Assembly: GCA_009760855.2 (NCBI GenBank)
Contig: WPIO01000046.1
Coordinates: 2,990,001 to 3,054,000, forward strand
Origin: Cristatella mucedo
Lineage: Eukaryota; Bryozoa; Phylactolaemata; Cristatellidae
Direction of reading: 5' to 3'
DNA: 64,000 bases
The notes beneath the pieces are model-generated. The model was not told the origin of the DNA. It worked only from the letters and a program-made list of their open reading frames with translations, and did not search any database. Positions within the stretch are counted from its first letter, which is position 1; each line of letters begins with the position of its first letter. This document shows, piece after piece, positions 1-11,005 of the stretch. The position numbers and the translations under genes are program-made.

Positions 1-865
1 AATGGCAAAGCTTAAGGCTCAACCTCAGCTTTGTCAACACATTTCCTGCAGCATCTACACAAAATCCAGATGTCCTCTTCTGAAGTGACCTATCACTGGA
101 CCACCATATTAGCTCCGCAGTTAAATCTGGCTACTTTCAGCTATATAACATAGCAGGAATTTGGACATCTTTAGACAGGGATATTTGCATTCAAGTCTGT
201 CCATGCATCTGTAGCACCCTGTCTCGACTTCCGTAACTCACTACTCGCAGGTCTTTCGGCCTGGTCAATAAGGCGCTTATGGCCGGTGCAAAACTCTTCT
301 TGTCTGTCATGAGTGTTGCAGTGTTAACATCACACCACTTGCTGACCTGCACTGGCTTCCCCCCTGTCAAGCAGCTTATCGACTGCAATGTTCTGTCACC
401 CACTTTCAGGTTCGATCACTTTCATGATCCAGCCTAGCTATCGTAGCTACACCCCAATCAAGCTTGGCATCTTATCATCCACTCTTCTGGCTCACGTCAT
501 CTAGCCGTGCTTCAAACCATTCTCAAATCCTTTGGGGATCGTGCCTTTAGCTCTTATGCTCCCTAAGCCTGGAATCACTCCCGACTGAAGTCCATCCCCT
601 GGCATTTAAAAAGTAACTAAAAATGCATCTCTGCCTCACCGCATTTTCTTAGGCCTTGTGATTTGTCTTTTTAGGGCTTGTGCGTGCTGACACTATGCAT
701 GTTACTACTATTACCACTAGCCATATTATCCATTCTGACAATGTGCATGTTAACACTAACCAAAAGGGGATGTTTGCATTACAGCATATGTAAAATGCCA
801 AGAAAGAGATAAGGTTTTCTGAAGGTTCTATACAAATTTATTAATATTATTGTGATTAATAATAT
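1..865 (+). mobile_element. LINE-A fragment (L2/CR1-like), C-terminal reverse transcriptase region plus 3' UTR
   Basis: A degenerate copy of the end of a non-LTR retrotransposon. Around 330-400 the DNA still reads as the typical L2/CR1 thumb segment (LHWLPVKQ-like, here LHWLPPCQAA with frame breaks). It is followed by the 'SYAP..WN' and 'FKK.L' region near 550-615, then a 3' UTR with the tail motif (aagtgcc-like, agaaagaga, ttctga, ctatacaaat) at about 795-830 and an AT-rich end. Several frames are broken, so it is dead. The window edge cuts the 5' end. It lies upstream of the first visible DCTN1 exon, so it is probably intronic. Confidence 0.75.
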
Positions 866-991
866 TAATATATTCGTTCATTGTATTTTCCTGTAGTATT
901 TGGGTCTACGGGAATCCTACAATAACTCTTAGGTCCTCGTAGGCCATGCAGACTTGCATGAGTCAATTGCAATTAATTGGTCTCTTTGTAG

Positions 992-1098
992 CATCTGGAC
1001 TCGATTCACCTCTGCTGCTTGAGCAGGTTAAGGCTTTGAAATCAGCTCTGCACCATGCTCGAAGTGACACTTTTGCTCTGAAAGCAGAGGCTATGAAG
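992..1098 (+). CDS. DCTN1: DCTN1 exon with the DSPLLL motif
   Basis: The acceptor tctctttgtag ends at 991 and the donor aag|gtgagc starts at 1099. The exon carries two bases of a split codon and 35 full codons, and ends in phase 0. It encodes SGLDSPLLLEQVKALKSALH, continuing as a charged amphipathic helix to AEAMK. This matches the DSPLLLQQ..MR segment of human p150Glued. The upstream exon must supply one base of the first codon and is not in the window. Confidence 0.85.
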
Positions 1099-4000
1099 GT
1101 GAGCTGGCGATGTCATGCACATTGTTAAGTGTTGTAAATGGCAACGTCTTGAGAGATTTAGAGCATAAATATGAATATTTGATTGGATGTGCCTATGGAA
1201 AGTAATTGCTTTGCAGTGCTTCTCTACAAACATGTTGTGAGTCTGTTCGCTCAACTATTCCCCTCATCTGATGGTAACTAAAACTGGATGCAAATCTACC
1301 TTCACCGTGCAGCATTAGCCCTAGCAAAGAGATTTGACCTTTTTGTGTTTTCACTATATTACAGAACGGGGATCACAGCATTTAGTGGGTCCATGTAACT
1401 CATCCTTTGTTTTCTTCTGCGTGCTGATGCTGTGCATGCTGCCACTAAGCATATTTGAATGCTGAACCTGTGCATGTTACCTCTAACCGTGTTATGCTTG
1501 TTGCCATTGAGTATGCTACCACTAACCATTTGATCATGCTTCGTTTGTACTAAATGTAAAGTGCCTAGAAAGAGTTCTCTGAGGGCGCTATGGCAGATGT
1601 ATTATTATTATTATTATTTTTATTATTATATGTTTTTATGCTTAGACCTGCATGCAAAAGCATGCAAGAAAACTCAGGACCACTAGATACTGGGAACCCT
1701 GGTTAGTAACCTGCACTGAAGCATGCACAGGTACACACTCAAAACACTCTGGGGAACAAGCAAAAGAAAAATTTACTGGGGCTCTGAGAAAGCTGAGAGG
1801 AAAGAATATATCTTTCACTGAGACTTGAATGGTGCAAAGTCCGAAAGTGTCCTTTAGCTGAAAGTGGGCCGACTTGACTGCAAACTTAATGTGCTTATCC
1901 AATGACAAGTTACAACAACAAGTTGTACAGTTTTAGTTGTAAGTTTCAAGTTGTAAGTGGAACAGCTTGCCCAGGTTATGATAATCACTGCCTGGGTGCT
2001 ATCTAGGTGTACTAATCTTGAGTGCAATGTTGTTCAACTTCAGGATGACCGATGGGGGTGTAAATTTCGGAAATACCGGTGAAGGTCTCCTGGAATTGAA
2101 ATAGCCGAGTCGATAGTGGGAGAGAAGACAGTATCATTGCACATGTTGCAAAAGGGAGTTCCATTGCCTTTGACTGCAGAGCAAAGTAGCTGTTTCCAAC
2201 TGAATTAGAGTAATAGAAGGGGCTGCTAATGTATTGCTCTAACAGGATTGTTGGTGGTAAGTGAAGGCTGATACTACTTTAATAAAATAAGTTTGGTGAG
2301 CAAAAGCTAGTGCATTTGCTTTACGACGGCGAATGTGCTCATTCTCGAGCATGGAGGGCATGTAGCTGAGTTTCTTGGATTTAACGACCCGTCTAGCAAT
2401 GCTCAAGCCCCCCCCCTTTCTAGACCTGATCATCTACTGCCGAGCCTCGACTTGGCTCTAAATGTAGGGCAGTGACTGGTAGTCGTTGTTCTGGCGATTA
2501 CAGGCTCTCTTCGTATCGTGTCTACTAAACACGGTTGCTTGAAAATGATGCCTCGTGCCTTGAAAATGTTTTAAATTGTTCATGTTACTCGACAGTGTAT
2601 AGATAGCAGCTATTTTCCAGGCGCAGCTCAAAGCTCTGAGGCCGCTGAAGGTGCCACCAGCGTCCAGTACGGTGGGCATCGGCAAAAGGGCATTTGATGT
2701 TGCTCAGCTAGAGCAACTGAAAAGGGACGTTGCGGAAATCAAAAACGTAAGTCTCAGTTTTCTCATTTGTGTTGCACAATCTGTATCTGTTTGTCGTTTT
2801 TCAGATAAGTGCCTTTACAAGCTTTTGCCGCAGTCTCACTGTTCGATTGGTTTTGCCTTGGGATTCCTTATAAAGACAGAAGTTTTTCCGGAATTATTTC
2901 AAGGATTCAATTATGCGTTTTGGTGCCAGAATCCTAAGCAGTTAAGGACAGCAAGCTTGTTTTCTTCGTTTTCTACCGTTTCTACCATTTGAGATATATG
3001 GTAGAAAATTGAGATATACCATCTGATATCAAAGATTGAGATCTACCATCTGAGATTGAGCATTTCTTTTAGGGCTATTTACAATGCTCTGAGGAGTATT
3101 CAGGCATACTTCGCTCAAAACTGAACATAAATGGAAAGAGCTGTAAGCATGTCTAAAAAACAAACGTGTTCCACGGAACATCACTCACAAAGAACAAGTC
3201 CTTTAGCTAGTACAAAAGGGAAGTAGAGAAACATCAGGAGTGCATCACAAACAAAAAGGGAGCCAAGTATAATAGGAGATGCGAATGCAGTTCTACACGG
3301 TCTGTACAGAGCTATCTTTTCATAATGCACAAGGATCAGATGAAGGATCGGTCGACTGCAGCAGCTGAGTGCTGAGAAACAAATTGCCTCATACGGAGCT
3401 TACTTCCGTGTCAGTGAAAGAGTGCAGTCTTAATTTGCCTTTGCTTCATCGCACGCCGAGCACGTTTGCTTCCACCACTTTCAGCTCGGACGAAGAGTTC
3501 ACTGCTGCCGTGCAGTGGTGGAGCCAAAGGGGAGGGAGGGGGTGGTACTCTGCTCCCTCCATGTATTAAGAGAATGTGTGGGGAAATCGAGCAAATCGGT
3601 CGGGGAAAAGGGCTTGGCAGCTGCACCACTAGGAATGAAGTTGATTGTGGCTACAGCTGCTGTCGTTCCATTATTGCTTCAGCATGCTGCCTTTCTATGT
3701 GCCCTACACGTAGTCCTAGACTGAGACTACACACACACACTTGGGCATCTGCTGTGCTGTGCCTTCAGCAGTGTTAGTGGTTGACGGGTAGAGGTGGCAG
3801 TCGGGGCCCGACTAGATGGAGGAGAGGGCAACTTAGTCATGAAAATATACTCTACTCCAGTTATTATAGTTGTTCGAGTAAGTTGTATTTCAAAGGCCAA
3901 ATACTCTGCTGGATGTCGTTACATTTGGCTGAAAGATAGCGACTTTAACCATGTTGCCAGCCCAGTGAAGTACTTTTTGACAAATCCTTATTTGGCGCTT

Positions 4001-7000
4001 ATGCAGTGGCCACCGGCCAATCGTCAGTTTGTTGGTCAGGCCAGTTTGAACACCATAGAGCGACTGTGGAGCGATATCGACAGGCGGCTGATGCAGACTG
4101 GCTGCTTGGCCCACACCAGTAGCCGATCTTTTCACTAAAACCCGGGTTCTCTGGAATGTGATACTGCACAAGAGACGACGTACATTAGTTTGTCTGGCTT
4201 GATAAGGACGGTCATACAGAAGTGTGGTAGGACAGTGTCATATTAAGCTTCCGGCACTTTCTGGAGAAATTGGCGCCCAGAAATCCTTCAGAGCCTTAAA
4301 ATAACTCATCAGGCTTTTTTTCTCGGGAACTCAAAACCTCTGATCTGATTCAACTTCGTTCCACGGATGTTCTATTGGGCTTAAGTTCATGCTTTGGCTT
4401 GGCCACTGTATGACCTTAGTAGGCTCGAGCCGTAGTCGGTGGGGTTTGTGGAAAAAAAGTTGTTAACCACCACAGCAGTGTGCTTTGGATCGTCGTCAGG
4501 CTGCTAACAGAAATTGAGCCCGTGAAGAGTGCATGAGATGGCAAGCCAACATTTTGCACCATGTCGAGATAGACGTTCTGATTCGTGACTCCTTAAATCC
4601 TGAGCGGACGCCCAACACCTAAAGTTGAGAAGCATCTCCATACCATTACACTTCCTCCACAGCATTTCAAGGTCTTTTGCAGAGCATCTTTCACCCATCG
4701 GCGAACGCAGTTCCTCCTTTTGTCACAGCCAAAGAGATTGCATTTTGACCCATCAGTCCACGGCACTCTGTTTCACTGCTATGCTGTCTAATTGAACCAT
4801 AGGAACCGCTGACTCGGTTCCAAATGAATGCAAATACTAGCTAAACCAAATGTAATAAGCTTCGACAACGGCCAAAATTTTATTTACAGATGGTTACAGC
4901 TTGAAAATGAGTGTAGTGTAATGACTTACTCGAATACAGGCGTTGCAACAACCGAACTCAAAGCGTGGACTAGGCGCTTAGGGCTACAGTTTAGATGTAA
5001 CTACTGACGTACCGAATTGCCATTCAGACTCAATGCTTAAAAAGACGCCTCAGGTTACATACGCAATAAATTGTAAAAATGCTCTTGCAAACTGTATGTG
5101 TATGTATGTAAAGCGAGTGGCCGATAAGTTCATCCACCCTGGGGATGAAGATATAGGATAGATAACCTCGACTTTGTCCTCGTTTCTAAGGACTGCTGGC
5201 CAAACAAAATTAACCAGGACACGCGGTTCGTGTAGGACAGCAATACTTGTAAAAATTGTGCATGCTACCACTTTGGTTGGCTTACTATGTGCAAACGTGC
5301 AAAATTACCACGTTTTGCACGTAGGCTGTGCAATTTCTGGCTTCCGATTGAGTTTCATCATTTGAAGGACATTTTATATTATATTTGAAGGATCTTGTAG
5401 CACCATCTGAGCACTGGTGAGACTTTCTGGCTGCAACAACTATCCCTCGTTAAATCGTCTTGGTTATTGAAGCAGGCTAGTGGAATTATCCACGACCAGA
5501 ATGCAAGAAATTGAAATTATAGTGGCAAAGTAGAAAGGAAGCAATGTCAGGCAGAGGTTCTGATGAACGAAGACTTAAACGACGGCGATGAGACGTGTAG
5601 GGATCTAAAACGTCCAACTGTATTTCCTGATAAGACTATAATATAATTATGGTATAATAAGGCTGCGTTAGTTAATAATTAAACGTTATTTATCTATTTT
5701 AACGTTATTATGCATCATTATGATTAAGGCTATCATAATGATATCGTTTCATTATGATAGCCTTATTATGGTAGACTAGAAGTTGAAGAACCTTGTTATT
5801 AAACTGATTCTGCAGTCTTGGCTTATATTGTGTAGACATAACGATACACGGAAAAACGTTACTTGGATTATTAGACTCTGGCACACAGTTCTAGGCCGAC
5901 AATGCTTTGGGAATAAACTCTTAACTAACCATTCGATATACGACTATGCTAAGTGGATGACGTCAGTGTGCAGGCATTGGGACCCAAGACAGATGGCAGT
6001 TATAGTTTGTAGTTTTATCCATAACAGTAATAAACTATAGTTTGCAATATATAAGGGGCACAATAGTTATGGCAATAAATTATTCTATATATATATATAT
6101 ATATAATTTGTTTTGTAAAATGCCCTAAGAGAACCTAATCTCTATTCAGGCGATTCACTGATGCTGCAGGGCTCGACCCCACAACCTAGGCTTCTTGGTC
6201 TTGGATCTTGGTCGGGGCAAGCGTCTTAACCACTGGGCCCAACCAGTGCTGCATAGAACCACTATCTTAAAGGAAAAACGAAAAAAAATTTGCCTCAAAT
6301 TTAGGAACTATGGGTGTTTACCTTGTTAACCTGATGTGGGCTCTCTTCTCATTAGTCAGCTCTGGCCAGCAAATTACCTATGACTTCTATTTGTCGGATT
6401 CCTCTGCTGCCAGTGTGAATCAGGGAGGTTGATTGCATGTATTTGTAGAACTATTACCTTTAATTATTATATGTGATTACATTCTTTAGTTTTCATTTTT
6501 TTATATTAATGTAATTTAATGTTAGCGTATTAATATATTTAGTATTATACGCCTATGGTTGTTAGTACCAACGCTGGTTTGTTGGTTCTAGATTACTCAC
6601 ATATCTTATCCTACAAACAAATCGCTCTCGTCATGTAGGCCACAGATAATGGGTTAATTATATTGCAAGTTGGCTGAAGTGTGAATTATTGCTGTAATTA
6701 ATTAGAGTATTGAATACAAACACATTAGCTAGGTCAAATTCATTGCTTTTTACCTTTCAGTGTTTTCAGTAAGCACATTTAATTCAATGCCTGCAGTTTG
6801 TACTCGTATTATCATGATGAACTTTTCTTCTCCGTTTGCTCTCCACGCTTGCCTTGCATGCCCAGCTGGTTCGTTTGCCACTTCTAGCATACAAGCTATT
6901 GATAGAAAACACCAGTCATAGCTTACTTCAGGTCGGGTCTTACATGGGAGCCGTTGCATATGAACGCCATTGGACTGACGACTCTGACCCCACGTGGATG

Positions 7001-8852
7001 CATCAATGTGCGCCGAGTAATTTTTCTGTTGTCCTGCCAAAAGTTTGCAGACTGCTGATAGCACCAGTATTCACGTGCCGGTTTTACATATGTAACTCGT
7101 ATTCTGTATGTATTATGCCATGTCCATCAAAGCAGCTGCCCTGCCACTGCAGAATCCTTTCCACTACCATATTAAGCTCACATGCTACATTTCTTTGTTG
7201 CGTGAAAGTGGGAACATCGCCTGCGCACCTCATTTTGCCATTAATTATGCAGGAAGTAAGTGCTTCTGCAGTCGTGCGAAAGCATCTGATTGACCTCCAT
7301 AAGCCGCAAGAGAGCCTGCTGCTGTCACGTGCAGATGAAGAACACCGATCCATGCTTCTAGCGGACCGTCTGCACAAGGTAGCCACCATCTTTCATTTCT
7401 CTTTAGCAATTTAGTGTCTCATCCATTTGCCGTTTGTGTCTTGCCAGCACAGATCTCATTTTTGTATCGTATCATTACCATTATGTCAATTATTTTAGCT
7501 CACGCGGTCTGTTTCAACATTTGTCGTGAGCAGCTCCACAGGCGGCCAAGCCGGAAGTGACATTCAGAGCTTTCCTACGCCACAGTACTTGCGGGTTAGT
7601 GCTTTATTCTTCTCACAATTCTCATACCTCGGTCTTCAAAGTTTTATAATCACTGGCTATTGACAGTTTCCGTCGTGGGATTAAAAAGAATACACTTGCC
7701 AGTGCAGTGTTTCGTGAGGGTTCCATTGTACTTTTTGATGGTTCAAATTTGTTTTTCTACTGATGCGTTGTCTGGTCTTGTTCCGTCAGCAGGTGGTGTC
7801 TCGCTACGTAGCTACCCTTATCATTGTCGGGGCTAGTGGGTTTTTCGGCCATCCTTTGTTTTTAGTTGGAGCCGGGTATGTGGATTCAATTGTAGTCTAT
7901 TGACAGCTGTTCGTGTCGTAGGCATTTGTCTAATGGTGGCTGAAACTCAATTATATATTGTCAAGACATTCACGCATCATCAGTGACAAGCTCCTTGTTG
8001 CTATAGTTTCAGTGGGAGTACTAGCACTAATGCAAATTCATTTTAACTTGATATCCTCATGTAGGCAGTCAATGTTTGCCTATGATCTCTTTAGTCTATT
8101 CTATAGTATTAGCTTCAGTAGTCTCGGCTTTGAAGGGACTTTTATCGGCGACCACATTGGCTAGTGCTGAGTGCAGTTTTCTTTTTATTGAATGGCCTTT
8201 TATTGTTGCTGCTGTGAAGCTGACATGTGTACAACTCACTGGCATCACAGTGACAGTGACCCGCGTATATATCTACAAACTGTTAACGCCTGTATTCAGC
8301 TTCTGTGTACTGGGAGACAAAGTTGTCGTGATTGGAACTTTGCGTGCAACTAAATGCCGATTAATCAATTTCTGAGTTGTTCAACAAACGAACGTCATTT
8401 CTTAGTATAATGCATCAAGCAGCTGATCTCAAGCTTTAAACTCAGCATGCATCAGCCATTTAGTGTGCAAGTACTTGTCTAAGCCAATTCATGGCTAAGC
8501 TGGCTTTCAGTTTCATAACCATGACAATCTGGTCTTGCAATATTTGCCTTCTTGCGGGCAATCAGCCTGCACACATCGGTCATTGTTAGTCTGACCGAAT
8601 GCTGTAAATACAGTAGTTTATCCGACCTAGGCTTGTCGTTATTTGAAAATATTGTTATGTCACTGGTGTGCTTGTTTCATTTAGTTTTGGCGGCCGTTGT
8701 AGGTAATGCCACTCTGTCGTGAGGATGGGCAAAGGCCAAAGCTGATTGGGCGTGTGCACGTACCAGTGGCCAGCTGTAGCAGTGGTGAAGTCGTTCCAGT
8801 AAACGTCACAACAGTACAACTGTCACAGCTTCACCTCTCTGTAATACCTTAG
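992..8852 (+). CDS. DCTN1: Dynactin subunit 1 (p150Glued), C-terminal five exons
   Basis: Dynactin subunit 1 is the large coiled-coil subunit of dynactin, the cytoplasmic dynein activator; its C-terminal part belongs to the cargo/Arp1-side portion. Five exons (992-1098, 2621-2746, 7253-7378, 7499-7594, 8703-8852) join in frame with GT-AG introns and encode about 200 residues. The order matches the end of the family as I know it: a helical segment beginning LDSPLLLEQVKALKSAL (human DSPLLLQQ), then MKAQLKALRPLKV (human MKASLASLPPLHV), a helical exon, SDIQSFPTPQYLR (human TDFATFPSSAFLR), and a last exon with GRVHVPVASCSSG ending QLSQLHLSVIP-stop (human QLHQLHSRLIS-stop). The CAP-Gly domain and first coiled coils lie upstream of the window. 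Intron 2 (about 4.5 kb) holds Tc1/mariner relics and a SINE. A poly(A) signal lies at 9534-9539. The identification rests on recognition; sequence identity is moderate. Confidence 0.85.
1375..1630 (+). mobile_element. LINE-A 3' UTR fragment with (ATT)n tail
   Basis: This 5'-truncated copy contains only 3' UTR. It has the recurring 'gtgctgat..ctgtgcatg' and 'catgctaccactaaccat' segments seen in the other LINE-A ends, then gtaaagtgcctagaaagag, ttctctgagggcgctatgg and a TTA-rich microsatellite at about 1598-1625. It sits in a DCTN1 intron. Confidence 0.75.
2621..2746 (+). CDS. DCTN1: DCTN1 exon (42 codons)
   Basis: The acceptor tattttccag ends at 2620 and the donor aac|gtaagt starts at 2747. 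The exon is 126 nt and phase 0 at both ends. It starts AQLKALRPLKVP, continuing the EAMK of the previous exon as in human MKASLASLPPLHV, and ends with the helix DVAQLEQLKRDVAEIKN. Confidence 0.85.
3900..4140 (+). pseudogene. Tc1/mariner transposase relic (C-terminal catalytic part)
   Basis: The plus frame reads KDSDFNHVASPVKYFL then LMQWPP, a gap-like stretch, and LNTIERLWSDIDRRL. These match the second catalytic Asp block (QDNDPKHTSK) and the third (WP.QSPDLNPIE.LW...DRR) of Tc1-family DDE transposases. The normally continuous SPDLN stretch is interrupted by extra residues, and no N-terminal helix-turn-helix region is visible, so it is a fragment. It is intronic in DCTN1 and head-on to the relic at 4245-4830. 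Confidence 0.6.
4245..4830 (-). pseudogene. Tc1/mariner transposase relic, minus strand
   Basis: Read on the minus strand, successive frames give TDGSKCNLFG (first catalytic Asp region), GGSVMVWRCFSTLGVG (Tc1 GGSVMVWGCF signature), DDDPKHTAVVVNNFF (second Asp) and QWPSQSMNLSPIEHPWNEV (WPSQSPDLNPIEHLW with the catalytic acidic residue). Frameshifts separate these blocks and a stop follows soon after, so it is inactive. The order, spacing and all three acidic positions identify it as a Tc1-like element. Confidence 0.85.
5655..5775. repeat. AT-rich fold-back (perfect 17-bp hairpin), possible MITE core
   Basis: The arms 5725-5741 and 5749-5765 are perfectly complementary around a 7-nt loop (aaggctatcataatga against tcattatgatagcctt plus one outer T-A pair). 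A second copy of the taataaggct motif at about 5658 recalls the outer arm. It lies inside DCTN1 intron 2. It could be a short fold-back transposon or simply an AT-rich cruciform. Confidence 0.5.
6085..6106. repeat. (TA)n microsatellite
   Basis: Pure TA dinucleotides directly upstream of the 3' end of the minus-strand SINE-B copy. It is probably that SINE's degenerate tail. Confidence 0.85.
6112..6252 (-). mobile_element. SINE-B (tRNA-derived, LINE-A tail)
   Basis: On the minus strand it begins agcactggttgggcccagtg, with an A-box-like tggcccagtggttaag (here gggcccagtggttaag), then a B-box-like gggtcgagccct. It ends with the LINE-A type tail gcctgaatagagattagg, ttctcttagggc and a TA-rich stretch. 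The same layout recurs at 30635, 44875, 61155 and 63070. It is intronic in DCTN1. Confidence 0.75.
7253..7378 (+). CDS. DCTN1: DCTN1 exon (helical, 42 codons)
   Basis: The acceptor ttaattatgcag ends at 7252 and the donor aag|gtagcc starts at 7379. The exon is 126 nt and phase 0 at both ends. It encodes a charged helix including VVRKHLIDLHK, which I align by position with the family's LYRKTSQLLETLN segment, and ends ADRLHK. Similarity here is weak; the position, phase and flanking exons support it. Confidence 0.75.
7499..7594 (+). CDS. DCTN1: DCTN1 exon with the SFPTPQYLR motif
   Basis: The acceptor tcaattattttag ends at 7498 and the donor cgg|gttagt starts at 7595. The exon is 32 codons, phase 0 at both ends. 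It is a Ser/Thr/Val-rich linker followed by SDIQSFPTPQYLR, corresponding to human TDFATFPSSAFLR. A later AG at 7533 would bring in an immediate stop, so the 7498 acceptor is preferred. Confidence 0.85.
8703..8852 (+). CDS. DCTN1: DCTN1 terminal exon
   Basis: The acceptor cggccgttgtag ends at 8702. There are 49 codons, then TAG at 8850-8852. The exon contains GRVHVPVAS (human GKVTFSC..) and ends TVQLSQLHLSVIP, close to the human terminal EQLHQLHSRLIS. The length matches the family's end closely. Confidence 0.88.
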   Translation, partial: VMPLCREDGQRPKLIGRVHVPVASCSSGEVVPVNVTTVQLSQLHLSVIP

Positions 8853-9533
8853 TCGTCATCGCAGGGATCATCGCCTGACTGTGCCACGCCTGCCTGTGTC
8901 TGCTAGCTGCAGTCAAGGAGGGGAGCAGAGCTTTGTCCCATGAAACCTCGTGCTGCTGCTGCTGCATGCCGGCTCGCTCCTCTCGTATGGCATCGAAGCA
9001 TAAGACTCTTACGGCACCCGACGCTTACGTCAATGGCTCTTACTTTGGCACTGGCCACTCAAGCATTAGCAGTGGAGAAATATTTGTTCCAAGATGCTAA
9101 CTATTCGAGATTGCCTGTCGATGCTTTTGGCACTAACTTCCATTCTACATGGTCTTGTTGATGCTACAAGTCTCTCCATGTCGCCATATTTGGAGGATCT
9201 TAAGAGCATGTTAGCTTGAAGGTGACAAAGTCGCGTGAGCATTACTTCCCGTGCATATTGAGTCAATTGTTTTGTGGTGTTGTAATCTATCGTTTGATGA
9301 AAGAGTGAGCATTTAAGAAATGAGCCAAACAGTATAGCTTTGAAAGTAAGTTTTGTTCAGTAGGCTTTTGCTTTTCACTGGGCAGCCAGAAAGTTTCTAA
9401 ATGACCGACCGCATCTCGAGAAATCGTCGCTTGCATTTCGTAAATTTCGACATGAGTTGCCTGTATATCATTTTTGTGGCCGATGGTGCGGTATCGTAGT
9501 CGATTTTACGTGTCAGAAATGGCTTGATCTTGG

Positions 9534-9539
9534 AATAAA
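9534..9539 (+). promoter_or_regulatory. Probable DCTN1 poly(A) signal
   Basis: An AATAAA hexamer lies about 680 bases after the DCTN1 stop. The interval 8853-9533 has no recognisable repeat or coding exon and is taken as 3' UTR. Confidence 0.5.
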
Positions 9540-10034
9540 GAATAAGGTCCGGCTTTAGCTATTGCCATAACTCATTAGCTTGACAGGGGCAAGACGTCAA
9601 CTTCCAGGCAAATGTAACTAAACTGTGTCTCTGACCCATCCTGGACGTAAGTACTTTCCCCCAGGCCTCCCTGTTCAAGTGCTATCACCAGATAAGCAAT
9701 GATTTAATTTCACATTGCAGTGTTATACCTTGCGTTCGTAAACAGCAGTAGCAAAAAAGTAAACCACTTTTGAAAGGGCCCTAGACACATCTAACTATTC
9801 GTATTTTTTATAATATTGCTTTCCACATGGCGTCCTCAGCGAATTCAATCTCTTTTGTGGCACTCCATATTCGCTGCAAAGGAAGCACGATCGAATGGCT
9901 AGCGGGAGCTTGGTCAATAAACGACAAGAATAACAACGTTATGGGTGACATGCACAGGGTCAGCAAGCAAGTCTGGTTAGTGGCGAAGTGCAGTGTCAGC
10001 ACTCGTAAGCATACAAAGAACGAATCATAGGGAT

Positions 10035-11005
10035 CGACTAACTGCTGTGATAAATATGTCATTTTAGATTTTTAAATGCGGACAAGTCAGCAGATGTGAC
10101 GCAAGTCGTGAGTGAGTTTCAGGCTGTGAGAACATGCGATGTAAAGGCAGTGTCTCCAAAGGATTTGAGATTTGTGTGAGGCATGGGTAAATAGAAAGAT
10201 TCCAAAAAGAAGATACGATGCTTAGGCTGATGGCGTAGTACACCATATTGGTAGTCTGGAACCAAAGAATGAATGGACCTAAAAGTGAATAAAAGAACCT
10301 TGAAGTCGATGCGTTGCTTGACTGGGAGCCAGTGCAGGTCGACGAGAAGTAATGTGATGTTGCAACTGATACGCTCACGACAGACAAGCCAAGCTGCAGA
10401 ATTCGGCACCAGCCAAAAGCGCCCGATCGCACAGGACGGTAGACCGGCCAGCAGTGAGCTACAAAAGTCAAGACGGGATTTTCAAAATGCATGGACCAAT
10501 TTACGTGCAATGTCCCTGTCTGAACAAGCCCGAATTCTAGCAATGTTATGTAGCTTGAAGTAGGCTAGCTTTACTGGAACTGCTGTGGTCGTCTACTAAA
10601 ACGTCACTTTGGAACATGACACTTGGATTTCGCATAGATTCACCCGGGATATGCTGGAAGTCAATTTTCAGCTTTAGCCGTTCAGATTTCTTTATGACGC
10701 TTCGTTTGCCCAAAAGTAATACGTTGGTTTAATCATCATTCAAGTTAAGAAAGTTTGCTGCAATCCTCGCGTTGACGTCATCAATGCAAAAAGCAAGGGA
10801 GTTGAGAGAAATCGACGTGATAAAGGGCTGGGAGGGATGAAAGCGAAGGTACAACTTAGTGTCATCTGCATAAAAGTGAAAGCCTAGATTAAGCTGACGA
10901 TCACATCGGCAAGAAGAAGAGTAAGACGTGTGAAAAGAACGGGACCGAGTACAGATCCCCGAGGTACCCAAAATTTCAGAAGTTCCTCGGATTTTCCTTC
11001 TCCAT
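10035..11005 (-). mobile_element. LINE-A fragment, reverse transcriptase domain to C-terminus
   Basis: Minus-strand frames give, in order: FWVPRGSVLGPVLF (RT motif normally GVPQGSVLGP), LGFHFYADDTKLYLRF (catalytic YADD intact) followed by FLNLNDD, then HITLL-like and LHWLPVKQRIDFKVLLFTFR and a 'FSSHV' region. The order 5' to 3' on the minus strand fits an L2/CR1 RT. Frame changes break the reading, so it is not functional. The 5' part, including the endonuclease, is missing. Confidence 0.88.
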
